Shown here: piece by piece, positions 52,965 through 62,054 of the stretch
Layout: every line of letters starts with the position of its first letter
Numbering within the stretch: position 1 is the stretch's first letter
Assembly: GCA_910584475.1 (NCBI GenBank)
Contig: CAJUBD010000001.1
Span: forward strand, 19,028 to 83,027
Reading direction: 5' to 3'
DNA: 64,000 bases
Origin: an uncultured Treponema sp.
Lineage (GTDB): Bacteria > Spirochaetota > Spirochaetia > Treponematales > Treponemataceae
Notes under the pieces: model-generated
The model's input: the letters and a program-made list of their open reading frames with translations, nothing else
Database searches by the model: none
What the model was told of the DNA's origin: nothing
Translations under genes and position numbers: made by a program

Positions 52965-54782
52965 ATGGCGGAAAAAAGGTTGGAACACAAAATGATTCTC
53001 TCGGCTAGCGGCTGGAGAAAAGTCTTCGCGAAAAGCGGAAATGAGCAGGACACGTCGCGCGAAATCGGCGAAGAAAACTACGCGCTCTCACTCCTCGCCG
53101 CCGACGCGTTCGCAGAATACCTCCTCGAAAGGAAGCCGCTCCGCCGCGCCACCATCGTCGTGGCGCGTGACACGCGCCCTACGGGAAGCGAAATCTGCCG
53201 CGCCGTCTTGCAGGCTTTGAAACTCCACGGCGGCATCGAAGCAAAGTTCCTCGGAGTCGCCGCCGCGCCTGAAATCATGGCGTACTCGAAGACGGCGGAC
53301 GGCTTCATCTACATATCGGCGAGCCACAACCCCGTGGGGCACAACGGAATAAAGTTCGGGCTTTCATCTGGCGGCGTTTTGAGCGCGGAGGAAAACGCCG
53401 AGGTAAAGGAAATCTTCCTCGCGAAAATCGCGCAAGCGGGCGACACATCCGCCCTACTTGAAAAATGCCGCTCGGCGGACATCGGCGACATCTTGGAGAT
53501 GAGGGAATCGTTCAAGCGCGAATCCCTCGTCTCCTACGAAGAGTTTTCAAGCGAAGTGATTTCCGCCATACCCGAAGAAAACGCGCGGAAAGACTTCTTC
53601 CGCGACTTCGACGCGACATTGGGCGAAAACAAAATCGGAGTGGCATGCGACTTCAACGGAAGCGCACGTTGCGAATGCATAGACCGCGACTTCTTCAAAA
53701 AGCACAACATCGATTTCGTCTCGATGAACGGCGAGGCGGGCAAGATCGCGCACGAAATCATCCCCGAGCCTGAGAACCTAGTCCACGTGAAGAAGTTTTT
53801 GGAAGACACGCGCGGCAGGAAAGGCGGCGAAAACTTCATTCTCGGCTACATGTGCGACTGCGACGGCGACCGCGGAAACATAGTCTACTGGAGCGAGCGC
53901 GGCGGCGAGGCGAAAATCCTAAAGGCGCAGGAAGTCTTCTCCCTCTCGGTGCTGGCGGAACTCTCATATATGGCGTGGCTCGGCGGCGACGGCGAAAAAA
54001 ACGCGAAAACTGCGGTGGCGGTGAACTGCCCCACTTCGATGAGAATAGACGAAATCGCCGCCGCGTTCGGCGCGAAAGTCTTCCGCGCGGAAGTGGGCGA
54101 GGCGAACGTCGTGAACCTCGCGCGTTCCCTCCGCTCGCAGGGCTACACCGTGCGAATCCTCGGCGAAGGAAGCAACGGAGGCACAATCACGCATCCGTCG
54201 AGCGTGCGCGACCCCCTCAACACCGTATTCGCGATAGTGAAACTGCTTTCCATAAAGGACACGCGCAGTGAAAGCGGCGAAGAAAGAAAGGACCTCTTCC
54301 ATCTGTGGTGCGACCGCTCGGGCGCGGCATACAAAAAAGACTTCACGCTCGATGACATCATCGCCTCGCTGCCCGCGTACACGACCACGGGAGTGAGCGA
54401 ACGCCGCGCCCTGCTCAAAGTGAAGTCGCGCGACATCGCGAGCCTCAAAGGCAGATTCCAAAAGGAATTCATCCGCTCGTTCAGCGAAGGCGGCGACGGC
54501 CTATTGAAGAAATACGGCATCACCTCATGGAAGGCGGTCCTCACGAACGGCACGAAGGAGACCATAGGCGCGAGCGACTTCTCGGCGTCGGGCACGGGAG
54601 GACTTAAAATCCTCTTCTACGAAAACTCCATGCCCTCCCCCGCCGCGTTCTTCTGGATGCGCCCGTCGGGCACTGAGCCGGTGTTCCGAATACTCTGCGA
54701 CGTAAAGGGAAGCGACTCGCGAAAGGAGGCGGAGTTGCTCGCATGGGAGACGCGCCTCTTGCAAAAGGCGGACGAACGATGA
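52965..54782 (+). CDS. Phosphoglucomutase/phosphomannomutase
   Basis: 605 residues of the alpha-D-phosphohexomutase family. Phosphoserine loop SASHNPVGHNG (Ser about 119), metal loop CDCDGDRGN (about 298), sugar loop LGEGSNGGT, and phosphate loop MRPSGTEPVFR near the end. It interconverts hexose 1- and 6-phosphates; glucose or mannose preference is not readable. ATG 52965 follows GAGGCGTGAG; an earlier TTG is less likely. GC is higher than in the surrounding genes. A second phosphohexomutase lies at 57543. Confidence 0.9.
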   Translation: MAEKRLEHKMILSASGWRKVFAKSGNEQDTSREIGEENYALSLLAADAFAEYLLERKPLRRATIVVARDTRPTGSEICRAVLQALKLHGGIEAKFLGVAAAPEIMAYSKTADGFIYISASHNPVGHNGIKFGLSSGGVLSAEENAEVKEIFLAKIAQAGDTSALLEKCRSADIGDILEMRESFKRESLVSYEEFSSEVISAIPEENARKDFFRDFDATLGENKIGVACDFNGSARCECIDRDFFKKHNIDFVSMNGEAGKIAHEIIPEPENLVHVKKFLEDTRGRKGGENFILGYMCDCDGDRGNIVYWSERGGEAKILKAQEVFSLSVLAELSYMAWLGGDGEKNAKTAVAVNCPTSMRIDEIAAAFGAKVFRAEVGEANVVNLARSLRSQGYTVRILGEGSNGGTITHPSSVRDPLNTVFAIVKLLSIKDTRSESGEERKDLFHLWCDRSGAAYKKDFTLDDIIASLPAYTTTGVSERRALLKVKSRDIASLKGRFQKEFIRSFSEGGDGLLKKYGITSWKAVLTNGTKETIGASDFSASGTGGLKILFYENSMPSPAAFFWMRPSGTEPVFRILCDVKGSDSRKEAELLAWETRLLQKADER

Positions 54783-54836
54783 AACGCGCGTTCCCGCGCA
54801 TTTCACGAAAGAAACACAAGGAAATATGACCCCATC

Positions 54837-55838
54837 ATGAAACTGACAATCTCATTTTTCGCCGCTTTGCTTTTCGCGACAGCCTTGACCTTCGCGCAGA
54901 CCCCGGCAGGCGATTTCGTCGCGGAGTCGGCGAATGGCGGAAGCATAATCGTCATCAAAGACTACATCGGAAAGGCTTCCGAAGTGACAATCCCATCGGA
55001 AATCGAAGGGCTGCCCGTAGTCGAGATAGGAGACTACGCGTTCTCCGAGTGCGTGTACCTGAAGACCATCGCGCTCCCGGACACAGTGCTGAAAATCGGC
55101 GAAGGCGCGTTCTATGGATGCGCCTCGTTGCAGAGCGTGACGCTCGGAAACTCCATGCTGAAAATCGAAGACTGGGCGTTCCGTAGCTGCGCCGCGCTTC
55201 AAACCGTGACATTCGGAAACTCCCTGCTGAAAATCGGCAGCTACGCGTTCAGAGGATGCGAGTCGCTGCAAATCGTCGCGCTTCCAGACACAGTGCAGGA
55301 AATCGGCGACATGGCGTTCAGCGAATGCGCTTCATTGCAAAGAGCGTCGCTCGGAAAGAGCCTTGAATTATTGGGAGAAGGCGCGTTCAGCCAGTGCTTC
55401 TCGTTGCAGTCCGTGACGATTCCAGACAACGTGCTGGAAATATACGACATCACGTTCCAAGACTGCGCTTCGCTGCACAGCGTCGTCCTCGGAAAATCCG
55501 TGCAGGAAATCGGCGGAATGGCGTTCTACGGTTGCAAATCCCTGACAGACGTGACGTTCCAAGACTCCGTGCAGGCAATCGACAACAAAGCATTCAGCGG
55601 ATGCGAGTCGCTCCAAAGCATCGCCCTCCCGGACTCTCTGCTGACAATCGGCGACATGGCGTTCGACTCATGCACTTCCCTGCAAAGCGTGACGTTCGGA
55701 AACTCCCTAAAAGAAATCGGCAGATACGCGTTCAGAGACTGCACTTCCCTGCAAGGCGTTTCGCTCCCTGACTCCGTGGAGACAATCGGCCACAGCGCGT
55801 TCGACGAGGGCACTTCGCTGCACGGCGACACCTTCTGA
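54837..55838 (+). CDS. BspA-like leucine-rich repeat protein
   Basis: 333 residues. Signal peptide (FFAALLFATALTFAQ), then about eleven repeats of 23 residues of the TpLRR/LRR_5 type, consensus ALPDSVxxIGxxAFxxCxSLQSV. Proteins of this kind are secreted or surface-exposed in oral and gut treponemes and bind host molecules or polymers. Repeats are very regular at DNA level, suggesting recent expansion. No C-terminal sorting signal seen. The stop is just before a repeat-rich intergenic region. Confidence 0.88.
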   Translation: MKLTISFFAALLFATALTFAQTPAGDFVAESANGGSIIVIKDYIGKASEVTIPSEIEGLPVVEIGDYAFSECVYLKTIALPDTVLKIGEGAFYGCASLQSVTLGNSMLKIEDWAFRSCAALQTVTFGNSLLKIGSYAFRGCESLQIVALPDTVQEIGDMAFSECASLQRASLGKSLELLGEGAFSQCFSLQSVTIPDNVLEIYDITFQDCASLHSVVLGKSVQEIGGMAFYGCKSLTDVTFQDSVQAIDNKAFSGCESLQSIALPDSLLTIGDMAFDSCTSLQSVTFGNSLKEIGRYAFRDCTSLQGVSLPDSVETIGHSAFDEGTSLHGDTF

Positions 55839-55954
55839 AAATCACCGTATACCATGGGCGGGCTTCAAGGTCTTATACATCAAGGCGAGTCTCATGAAGG
55901 CTCGCGCGCGCCTACAAATAAAAAAAAATATTTTCGCGAAAACGCGGAACTTCG

Positions 55955-55984
55955 CTTGACAAAATCGAAGAAAACCACTTACAA
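55955..55984 (+). promoter_or_regulatory. Promoter before the 42-bp repeat frame
   Basis: TTGACA (55955-55960), 18-base spacer, TACAAT (55979-55984). The next ATG in frame with the repeats (55995) is only 10 bases downstream, so the message would be nearly leaderless. Confidence 0.5.
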
Positions 55985-55994
55985 TAAAGCATAC

Positions 55995-56468
55995 ATGGGC
56001 AGAAGAAAGGCGACGGCGGAAACCTTTTTCGCCGCGAAAACAACAGCAAAACATTCTCTGCCTTCCATCGAGCGGAAAAGCCGCGCACATCAATCCAACG
56101 ACATTTTGACAAGGCGACAGAATTTCCCGGCGGCGGGATACACCCATCACGAATTGCGAGACGCATTCCATGCGGCGGGATTCACATTTTCCAAAGCGCG
56201 GGAAACATTCCAGGTGCTCGGACGCGGCCTTTCCGAACGGTGCGGAACTTTCATGGCTCTCGGATTCGTTCATTCCGAAAGTCGATACGCTTTCCCAGTG
56301 GCGGGATACGATATTTCCGAACGGCGAGACGCTTTCCCGCCGCGCGGACGCACCCTTCACGAACGGCGCGATATTCTCCCTGCGGCGGGATTCTTTTATT
56401 CCGCATGTCGCGGAACTTCCCAACTCTCGGGACGCGTCTATTCAGAACGTCTGAACGCGCTCCGATAG
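55995..56468 (+). CDS. Possible basic protein of 14-residue repeats
   Basis: Putative 157-residue product with a basic start (GRRKATAETFFAAK) followed by eight units of 14 residues with pattern R-x-x-F-x-x-x-G-x-x-x-S-E-R, such as RYAFPVAGYDISER and RDAFPPRGRTLHER. Support: a TTGACA/TACAAT promoter just upstream and unbroken frame. Against: no ribosome binding site, and two other frames through the same block are also open. It may be a non-coding repeat. Family not recognised. Confidence 0.3.
   Translation: MGRRKATAETFFAAKTTAKHSLPSIERKSRAHQSNDILTRRQNFPAAGYTHHELRDAFHAAGFTFSKARETFQVLGRGLSERCGTFMALGFVHSESRYAFPVAGYDISERRDAFPPRGRTLHERRDILPAAGFFYSACRGTSQLSGRVYSERLNALR
56115..56465. repeat. 42-bp degenerate tandem repeat, about eight units
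   Basis: Eight successive 42-base units with a recurring TTCCGAACG-like and GCGGGATTC-like core. The period is exact although bases vary, so all three plus-strand phases keep their period in protein. The rest of the 56469-56689 stretch holds no gene; a GGAAAC/GTTTCC hairpin lies at 56644-56659 before the next ribosome binding site. Confidence 0.75.
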
Positions 56469-56689
56469 GATTTCGGGCGGCATGTCGGCATGAATGCGGC
56501 GCTCCATGCGCCGCAATGCTTTTAGGATTTTCAGGATTGCCGTGGAAATGGCGCGGCGACCTTGAATTGAGGGTTTCGCATGAAACTCATTCTGTCGGTT
56601 GCGATCATCGCTTCTCCGCGAAGCCGCAAGTCTCCCTGCCCTCGGAAACGCACGTTTCCAGCGGCAATTTCTTTTCATAGGAGGATTCT

Positions 56690-57385
56690 ATGAACCAAAT
56701 TCAGACCATTTCATTGCATGCGATGAACAACGCGGCGCACTTTCTGTTCGTCTCGAACGTGGCTTCTCGCGCGGAGTGCGACTCCGCCGTGAAGGAAAAA
56801 TGCGCCGAGCAGGTGGCAACGCTTCGGGCGGCGGTGACGGCGGAGGACGACAAGCTGCAGACTTCCTCGAAGAGCATGGCCACCGACAAGATAGTCGCCG
56901 CCGACCGTCTTCGCGGGCAGCTCTACTCGGGCTACAAGAAGGCGGTGCAAGGCTACGAGGGCTTTCCCGTGGACAAAATCGCGGAGGCGGCGGCGGTCTT
57001 GGGGCAGCACATCAAGGACTACAAGATAAACCCGAAAGCGCAGATGGACAAGGAGACGGGCTTGCTCGTGAACTTCATCCAGGACTTGGAGGACAAGCAC
57101 AAAGAGCATGTCAAGACGCTCGCGCTCACTCCTTTCGTGGAGCAGCTCAAGGCCGCGAACGAGAGCGTGAGGACGCTCACCGCAAGGAGAACGGACGAGC
57201 GTTCGGCAAAGACCGCGGGCGCGCTGAAGGCGGCGCGCATGGCTAGCGACGAGGCGTACAAGGAACTCGCATGCCATGTGAACGCCCACGCCGTCATCGA
57301 GGGCGAGGCGGACTACACGGCGTTCATCGGCTACGCGAACACGGAAATCGAGCACTACAAGCAGGAAGTGATAAGGAGGTCTTGA
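56690..57385 (+). CDS. DUF6261-family protein
   Basis: 231 residues, all helical. The opening NQIQTISLHAMNNAAHFLFV and internal YKKAVQGYEGFPVDKIAEAA match the DUF6261 family, known to me mainly from Bacteroidetes; function unknown. No signal peptide. AGGAGGATTCT lies just before ATG. Codon use is GC-rich. Given the family's usual host range, lateral transfer is possible. Confidence 0.7.
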   Translation: MNQIQTISLHAMNNAAHFLFVSNVASRAECDSAVKEKCAEQVATLRAAVTAEDDKLQTSSKSMATDKIVAADRLRGQLYSGYKKAVQGYEGFPVDKIAEAAAVLGQHIKDYKINPKAQMDKETGLLVNFIQDLEDKHKEHVKTLALTPFVEQLKAANESVRTLTARRTDERSAKTAGALKAARMASDEAYKELACHVNAHAVIEGEADYTAFIGYANTEIEHYKQEVIRRS

Positions 57386-57464
57386 AGCAAACGCTCAGGG
57401 AAGAAGCGCGATTGTAGGGAAAACTCCTTTCGCAAAGGACATGCGGCAAAAACACCGTTTTCTC

Positions 57465-57493
57465 TAGACAATTTTTGCGTTTTTAATTATAAT
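57465..57493 (+). promoter_or_regulatory. Promoter of the second phosphohexomutase
   Basis: TAGACA (57465-57470), 17-base spacer, perfect TATAAT (57488-57493), giving a leader of about 43 bases. Confidence 0.7.
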
Positions 57494-57510
57494 GACTTCA
57501 ATCGACAAAA

Positions 57511-57545
57511 GGAGGTGGCGGCGATAGGCCGCCTTGCGAAATATG
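57511..57545 (+). promoter_or_regulatory. Ribosome binding site separated from the start by a hairpin
   Basis: GGAGGT (57511-57516) is followed at once by a perfect 6-bp stem, GGCGGC (57517-57522) with GCCGCC (57528-57533), loop GATAG. ATG 57543 is 26 bases away in sequence but only 9 bases once the stem is folded. A TTG at 57534 abuts the stem. Confidence 0.65.
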
Positions 57546-59318
57546 GAAAGACAGGAAATTTTGGCGCGAGCGAACGAGTACATCGCGCAGGAAAAGGACG
57601 AGCGTTTCAGGAAGGAAGTGGAAGACCTCGTGACGAAGGAAGACTTCGCGGAACTCGAGGATCGCTTCTATCAGACGCTCGAATTCGGCACGGGAGGGCT
57701 TCGCGGAATCATGGGCGGCGGCACGAACAGGATGAACACGCTCGAGATCAACCGCGCCACGCAAGGTCTTGCGAATTATTTTCTGAAGACGTTTCCCGAA
57801 AAGGCGGCGGCGGGCACGCTTTCGGCGGTGGTGGCCTACGACAGCCGCCTCAACAGCGACGTGTTCGCCGAGGCGACCGCGCTCATCTTCGCCGCGAACG
57901 GAATCAAGGCGTACCTTTTCAGCGGCGTGCGCCCTACCCCTGAGCTTTCGTACGCGATACGCGTCTTGGGAGCGGACACGGGCGTGGTCGTGACTGCGAG
58001 CCACAATCCGAGAATGTACAACGGCTACAAGGCTTATTGGAACGACGGCGCGCAGGTCATCGAGCCGCACGACAAGGGAATAATCGTCGAGGTGAACGCC
58101 GTCAAGGAAGTGAAGACGATTTCGCGGGACGAGGCTTTGAAGAACGGATCGCTTTCCATCATCGACAAGGAAATCGACGAGAAGTTCTGGGAGATGTGCA
58201 AGGCGCAGCTCTTCCGCCCCGCGCTCATCAAGGAAAAGGCTTCGAGCGTGAAAGTGGTGTACACTCCCCTCCACGGAACCGGGGCGATGCACGTGGAGAA
58301 GGTGCTCGGCGACTTGGGTTTGAGCGTCATCACCGTTCCCGAGCAGAGGAATCCCGACGGAAATTTCCCCACGGTGGAAAAGCCGAACCCGGAAGAGGCG
58401 CCGGCGATGAAGATGGCGTGCGACTTGGGTGCAAAGGAAAAGGCGGACTGCGTGATGGCGACCGACCCAGACGCGGACCGCTTCGGAACTGCGTTCCCCG
58501 ACAAGGACGGCAAGTTCGTGCTCGTGAGCGGAAACCAGATGGGCGCGCTTCTGATGGAATACGTTCTCATTTCTCGCAAGGAACTTGGCACGATGCCGAA
58601 GAATCCAGCCGTGGTTCGCTCCATCGTCACTTCGCCTTTCGGCGACGCGATATGCAAGAAGTTCGGCGCGAAGATGGTGGAATGTCTCACTGGCTTCAAA
58701 TGGATTGCCGCGGCGCAGGCGCAGATGGAAAAGGACGGAAGCGCGGAATACGTGTTCGGGCTTGAAGAGAGCTACGGCTACAAAGTGGAAAAGGAGACGA
58801 TGGACAAGAACGGAATCTCCGCCGCCGCGCTTTGCGCGGAGATGACGCTTTATTGGGCGAGCAAGGGAAAAAGCGTGCTGGAGCACTTGGACGACATGTA
58901 CGCAGAGTACGGATATTTCCATGACGGAGCCATCTCTAAGTATTTCGAAGGCCCGACGGGTCCTGCCATTATGGGCGGAATTATGACGAAACTCCGAACC
59001 GAGGGATTGAAGACTTTGGGCGGAAAGAAAGTCGTAAAGATTCGCGACATTCAGCAGAGCGTGTCTTTCGACCCAGCGAACCCCGCGCAGAAGAGCGCGC
59101 TCACATTCCCGAAGAGCAACGTGTTGCAGTTCTTCCTCGAGGGCGGCACTATAGTGAGCGCGCGTCCGAGCGGAACAGAGCCTAAGATTAAGTTCTACAT
59201 CAACGCGTGCCTCCCGCCGAAAGGAAGCGAGGGGCTTGCCGAGTCGAAGAAGGAGGCCGCCGCGCTCTGCGACGCGATTTCCTCGGAGATAAATTCGGTG
59301 CTCGATGCGGCAAAATAG
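57543..59318 (+). CDS. Phosphoglucomutase/phosphomannomutase, second gene
   Basis: 591 residues. Phosphoserine loop TASHNPRMYNGYKAYW (Ser about 153), metal loop ATDPDADRFG (about 309), sugar loop LEESYGYK, and phosphate loop RPSGTEPKIKFY. This matches the PgcA/PGM2-like branch, which usually acts on glucose phosphates. Distinct from the gene at 52965, so the cell has two hexomutases close together. The exonuclease gene begins 14 bases before its end. Confidence 0.93.
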   Translation: MERQEILARANEYIAQEKDERFRKEVEDLVTKEDFAELEDRFYQTLEFGTGGLRGIMGGGTNRMNTLEINRATQGLANYFLKTFPEKAAAGTLSAVVAYDSRLNSDVFAEATALIFAANGIKAYLFSGVRPTPELSYAIRVLGADTGVVVTASHNPRMYNGYKAYWNDGAQVIEPHDKGIIVEVNAVKEVKTISRDEALKNGSLSIIDKEIDEKFWEMCKAQLFRPALIKEKASSVKVVYTPLHGTGAMHVEKVLGDLGLSVITVPEQRNPDGNFPTVEKPNPEEAPAMKMACDLGAKEKADCVMATDPDADRFGTAFPDKDGKFVLVSGNQMGALLMEYVLISRKELGTMPKNPAVVRSIVTSPFGDAICKKFGAKMVECLTGFKWIAAAQAQMEKDGSAEYVFGLEESYGYKVEKETMDKNGISAAALCAEMTLYWASKGKSVLEHLDDMYAEYGYFHDGAISKYFEGPTGPAIMGGIMTKLRTEGLKTLGGKKVVKIRDIQQSVSFDPANPAQKSALTFPKSNVLQFFLEGGTIVSARPSGTEPKIKFYINACLPPKGSEGLAESKKEAAALCDAISSEINSVLDAAK

Positions 59319-59889
59319 CGCGCGCGTCTTCCGCGACTACAGAAAGCTTCGCAGGCTATTCGAAGGCGGCGAAGTTTTCTGCGCGTTCGACACGGAGACG
59401 ACGGGCCTTTCCTCTTCTCGCGACAGCATCATAGAAGTGGGCGCGATAAAATTCAGCAGGGACGGAATCATCTCGAAGTACGGCTCGTTCGTAAAGATTC
59501 CGTTTCCGCTCCCGACGCAAATCACGAAAATCACCAGCATTACGGACGAAATGCTTTCCAACGCTCCACGCATAGGAAAGGTGCTCGAGGACTTTTGCGA
59601 GTTTTCCAGCGGCACAATTTTGGTGGCGCACAACGCCATGTTCGACTGGAGATTCTTGGAAAGCGAGTTGGAGCGGCTCTCGCTTCCGCGGATGAAGAAC
59701 AAAATCATAGACACTCTCGATGCCGCGCGGTGGGCGTACCCTCTCAACAAAAGGTATAATTTGCAGCACCTTGCCGCTGGCCTGAAAATAAGCGTGGAGG
59801 AAGCGCACCGCGCCTATGACGACGCGCGAGTGTGCATGGAAGTGTTGCTGCGAATTTTGCGCGACACTGATTCAGTGCAATTGTCGTAG
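59305..59889 (+). CDS. DnaQ-like 3'-5' exonuclease
   Basis: 194 residues of the DEDDh family. Exo I FDTETTGLSSSRDSIIEVGA, Exo II HNAMFDWRFLESELE, Exo III HRAYDDARVCMEV. Similar to PolC/DnaQ proofreading domains or to single-strand exonucleases; as a stand-alone protein it may be the proofreading subunit or an RNase T-like enzyme. It overlaps the upstream gene by 14 bases. The 3' end is followed by the degenerate repeat array. Confidence 0.88.
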   Translation: MRQNSARVFRDYRKLRRLFEGGEVFCAFDTETTGLSSSRDSIIEVGAIKFSRDGIISKYGSFVKIPFPLPTQITKITSITDEMLSNAPRIGKVLEDFCEFSSGTILVAHNAMFDWRFLESELERLSLPRMKNKIIDTLDAARWAYPLNKRYNLQHLAAGLKISVEEAHRAYDDARVCMEVLLRILRDTDSVQLS

Positions 59890-59916
59890 AAGAAAAGGCG
59901 CGGTGCGAGACTTGGG

Positions 59917-60740
59917 AGCGAGTATCTTATCCGAACGACAAGCTATGGTAGGTGCGGACGGACTTCGAGGCTGACCGCGAGGACGTGGGGCTTCAACATT
60001 TCGGCAAGTTTCACTCGCGCCACGATGCATGCGTTCCTGTCTGTTTCACTGTCAAGAACCATTAATCCGCGAAGTATCAAACTTTTTATAAGATTCACTC
60101 GCGCTATAAATCATACGTTCCTCTCTGCTTTGTCGTCAAGCACCGTCAAGTTGCAGGGCGTAATTTGGGCGCGAGTATCTTATCTGAACGACAAGCGACG
60201 GTCAACGCGGAGTGCTTTTGAGACTTACCGCGAGGACGCGGGGCTTTGAACTTCCGGCAAGTTGCACTCGCGCCACGATGCATGCGTTCCTCTCTGCTTT
60301 GTTGTCAAGTATCGCCACGACTCGGGGCGCGATTTTGGCGCGAGCATCTTATCTGACGACAGGTGTTGATAGGCGCGAACGGATTGCGAGGCTGACCGCG
60401 AGGGCGCGAGGATTCAGACTTTCGATGACTTGCACTCGCGCCGCACCGCACGCGTTCTTGTCTGCATCTCCGTCAAGTATCGCCACGACTTGGGGCGCGA
60501 TTTTGGCGCGAGTATCTTATATGAACGACAGGTGACGGTCGGCGCGGAGTGCCTTTGAGGCTGACCGCGAGGGCGCGAGGTTTCAGAATTTCGATGAGTT
60601 GCACTCGCGACGCGATGCATGCGTTCCTGTCTGTTTCACTGTCAAGAACCATTAATCCGCGAAGTATCAAACTTTTGATAAGATTCACTCGCGCCACGAT
60701 GCATGCGTTCCTGTCCGCTTTATCGTCAAAAAGCGCAGGA
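59917..60740. repeat. Array of degenerate ~170-bp repeats
   Basis: The 898-base gap after the exonuclease is filled with about four imperfect units of roughly 170 bases. GCGCGAGTATCTTAT recurs near 59917, 60170, 60340 and 60509; CACTCGCGCCACGATGCATG recurs near 60012, 60266, 60432 (variant), 60602 and 60687. The first and last units share an extra 83-bp block with CAAGAACCATTAATCCGCG. Small frames through it look repetitive and lack ribosome binding sites. It ends in a TATTCATTATTCACTGTTAA stretch near 60754. Confidence 0.8.
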
Positions 60741-60787
60741 ATGCACACATCGACTATTCATTATTCACTGTTAACTCTTAACTGTAT

Positions 60788-61654
60788 TTACCCTCTCGGC
60801 GCTTTCGCGGGATCTATCGGGCTTCCGTTGCTGAAAACCATAAGCGTAAGGCGAGGCTCTTTCGATATGGCATCCACTCCCGCAAGTCCGATAGTGTCGC
60901 CGTAGACAACGTAGTCGCCTTTTTTCACTTTGATTTCGCACATTCCTGTGTACGCGTACACAAGCCCTGTCTTTGACTGCACGAAAACTACTTCGCCGAA
61001 ACCACGATACGTTCCGCAGTACATCACCGTACCCGCCATAATGTTCATCACTTTCTCTTTGTTCGACGCGGAAAGCTGGACGCCCGAAACCTTGCCGTTG
61101 ACGTATGTCACGCGCGGGCTTTTTACCGGCCAAACGAGACCGTCTGAATTTTTCGTTCCTGCATATCTGCGCGGATCCGCTTCTTTTAAATCAGGAAGAT
61201 TGTCCGCCGCCATCGCGTTCTTTGACGGAACTTTTAATTTTTGCCCCGCCTTCAGCACGTCTTTCTCGCCCAAATCGTTTATCGCGAAAAGTTCCGCCAC
61301 TTTGATATTGTGTTTTCGCGCTATTCCGTAGAAAGTGTCGCCTTTTTTTGCGGTATAAGTTTCGAGCGACGCAGAAGGATAACCGTGCGAGCCGTTTCCT
61401 GCGCTCGAATTGAGGACGGCGGCGTTTTCTATGTCGGGGCTTGGAATGTTCAGCTTTTCGCCAGCCTTGAGAACGTCTTTTTCGGAAAGATTGTTCGCCG
61501 CGCGCAGTTCGCTCAACGTGATTTGATATTTCCGCCCGATTGAATACAAAGTTTCGCCTTTTTGCACCAAATGAACGGTATCGGCGAAAGCGGACAGACA
61601 CAATGCCGCCGAAAGCGAGAACGCCGTTTTCTTGAAAAAATTCCCGATTTTCAT
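60788..61654 (-). CDS. LysM and LytM-domain exported protein
   Basis: 288 residues. Signal peptide (FSLSAALCLSAFA), two LysM domains (VHLVQKGETLYSIGRKYQIT and YTAKKGDTFYGIARKHNIKV) that bind peptidoglycan, and a C-terminal M23/LytM domain (about 190-280). In the latter the HxH ligands are replaced (VQSKTGLVYAYTGM), so it is likely a non-catalytic NlpD/EnvC-type regulator or binder. The start ATG has no strong ribosome binding site. Confidence 0.85.
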   Translation of the reverse strand: MKIGNFFKKTAFSLSAALCLSAFADTVHLVQKGETLYSIGRKYQITLSELRAANNLSEKDVLKAGEKLNIPSPDIENAAVLNSSAGNGSHGYPSASLETYTAKKGDTFYGIARKHNIKVAELFAINDLGEKDVLKAGQKLKVPSKNAMAADNLPDLKEADPRRYAGTKNSDGLVWPVKSPRVTYVNGKVSGVQLSASNKEKVMNIMAGTVMYCGTYRGFGEVVFVQSKTGLVYAYTGMCEIKVKKGDYVVYGDTIGLAGVDAISKEPRLTLMVFSNGSPIDPAKAPRG

Positions 61655-61787
61655 ACTTTTTGATTATCGGCATATTTTGCGCAAAAAATTAGACCGCAAT
61701 GGAAAAAATGGCGTTGATTTTTCAGACAGAGAAAGGCATGCCCTTTGCAGTATTTTAGGCTTTCGCAAAACCTGCAAAGTCTTCGGC

Positions 61788-61818
61788 AAAAAAAGGGCTT
61801 CCGCATTCGCGGAAGCCC
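61788..61818 (-). terminator. Terminator of the Lys-Arg-His tRNA cluster
   Basis: On the minus strand GGGCTTCCGC, GAAT loop, GCGGAAGCCC, then seven T. It lies three bases after tRNA-Lys. Confidence 0.9.
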
Positions 61819-61820
61819 TC

Positions 61821-61893
61821 TGAGCCATGCCGGCTTCGAACCAGCGACCCACAGATTAAGAGTCTGTTGCTCTACCAGCTGAGCTAATGGCCC
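61821..61893 (-). tRNA. tRNA-Lys (anticodon CTT)
   Basis: Acceptor GGGCCAT/ATGGCTC, anticodon stem CAGA/TCTG with loop CTCTTAA, and T-arm CTGGTTCGAAGCCGG. CCA not encoded. Confidence 0.95.
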
Positions 61894-61949
61894 ATAAAAA
61901 ACAACTTTGCCCTGCGTCGCAAAAACGCAGAAGTCTTGCATTTTTGCTT

Positions 61950-62023
61950 TGCGTCCGACAGGATTCGAACCTGCTACCACCGGATTCGAAGTCCGGGACT
62001 CTATCCAGATGAGCTACGAACGC
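61950..62023 (-). tRNA. tRNA-Arg (anticodon TCG)
   Basis: Acceptor GCGTTCG/CGGACGC, anticodon stem CCGGA/TCCGG with loop CTTCGAA giving TCG, T-loop TTCGAAT. Reads CGA and, by wobble, other CGN codons. The 56-base spacer to tRNA-Lys is A/T-rich. Confidence 0.95.
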
Positions 62024-62054
62024 GAATCGTGGACATTTTTCTTGCGAAAAATCG

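Noticed and set aside
55842..56454. Alternative frames through the 42-bp repeats, one plus and one minus
   Set aside because: They are open only because of the repeat period; no start signal fits them, unlike the frame with a promoter at 55955.
60025..60905. Small frames inside the ~170-bp repeat array with MHAFLS-type starts
   Set aside because: They are repeats of the same DNA unit, lack ribosome binding sites and run into the neighbouring gene on the other strand.
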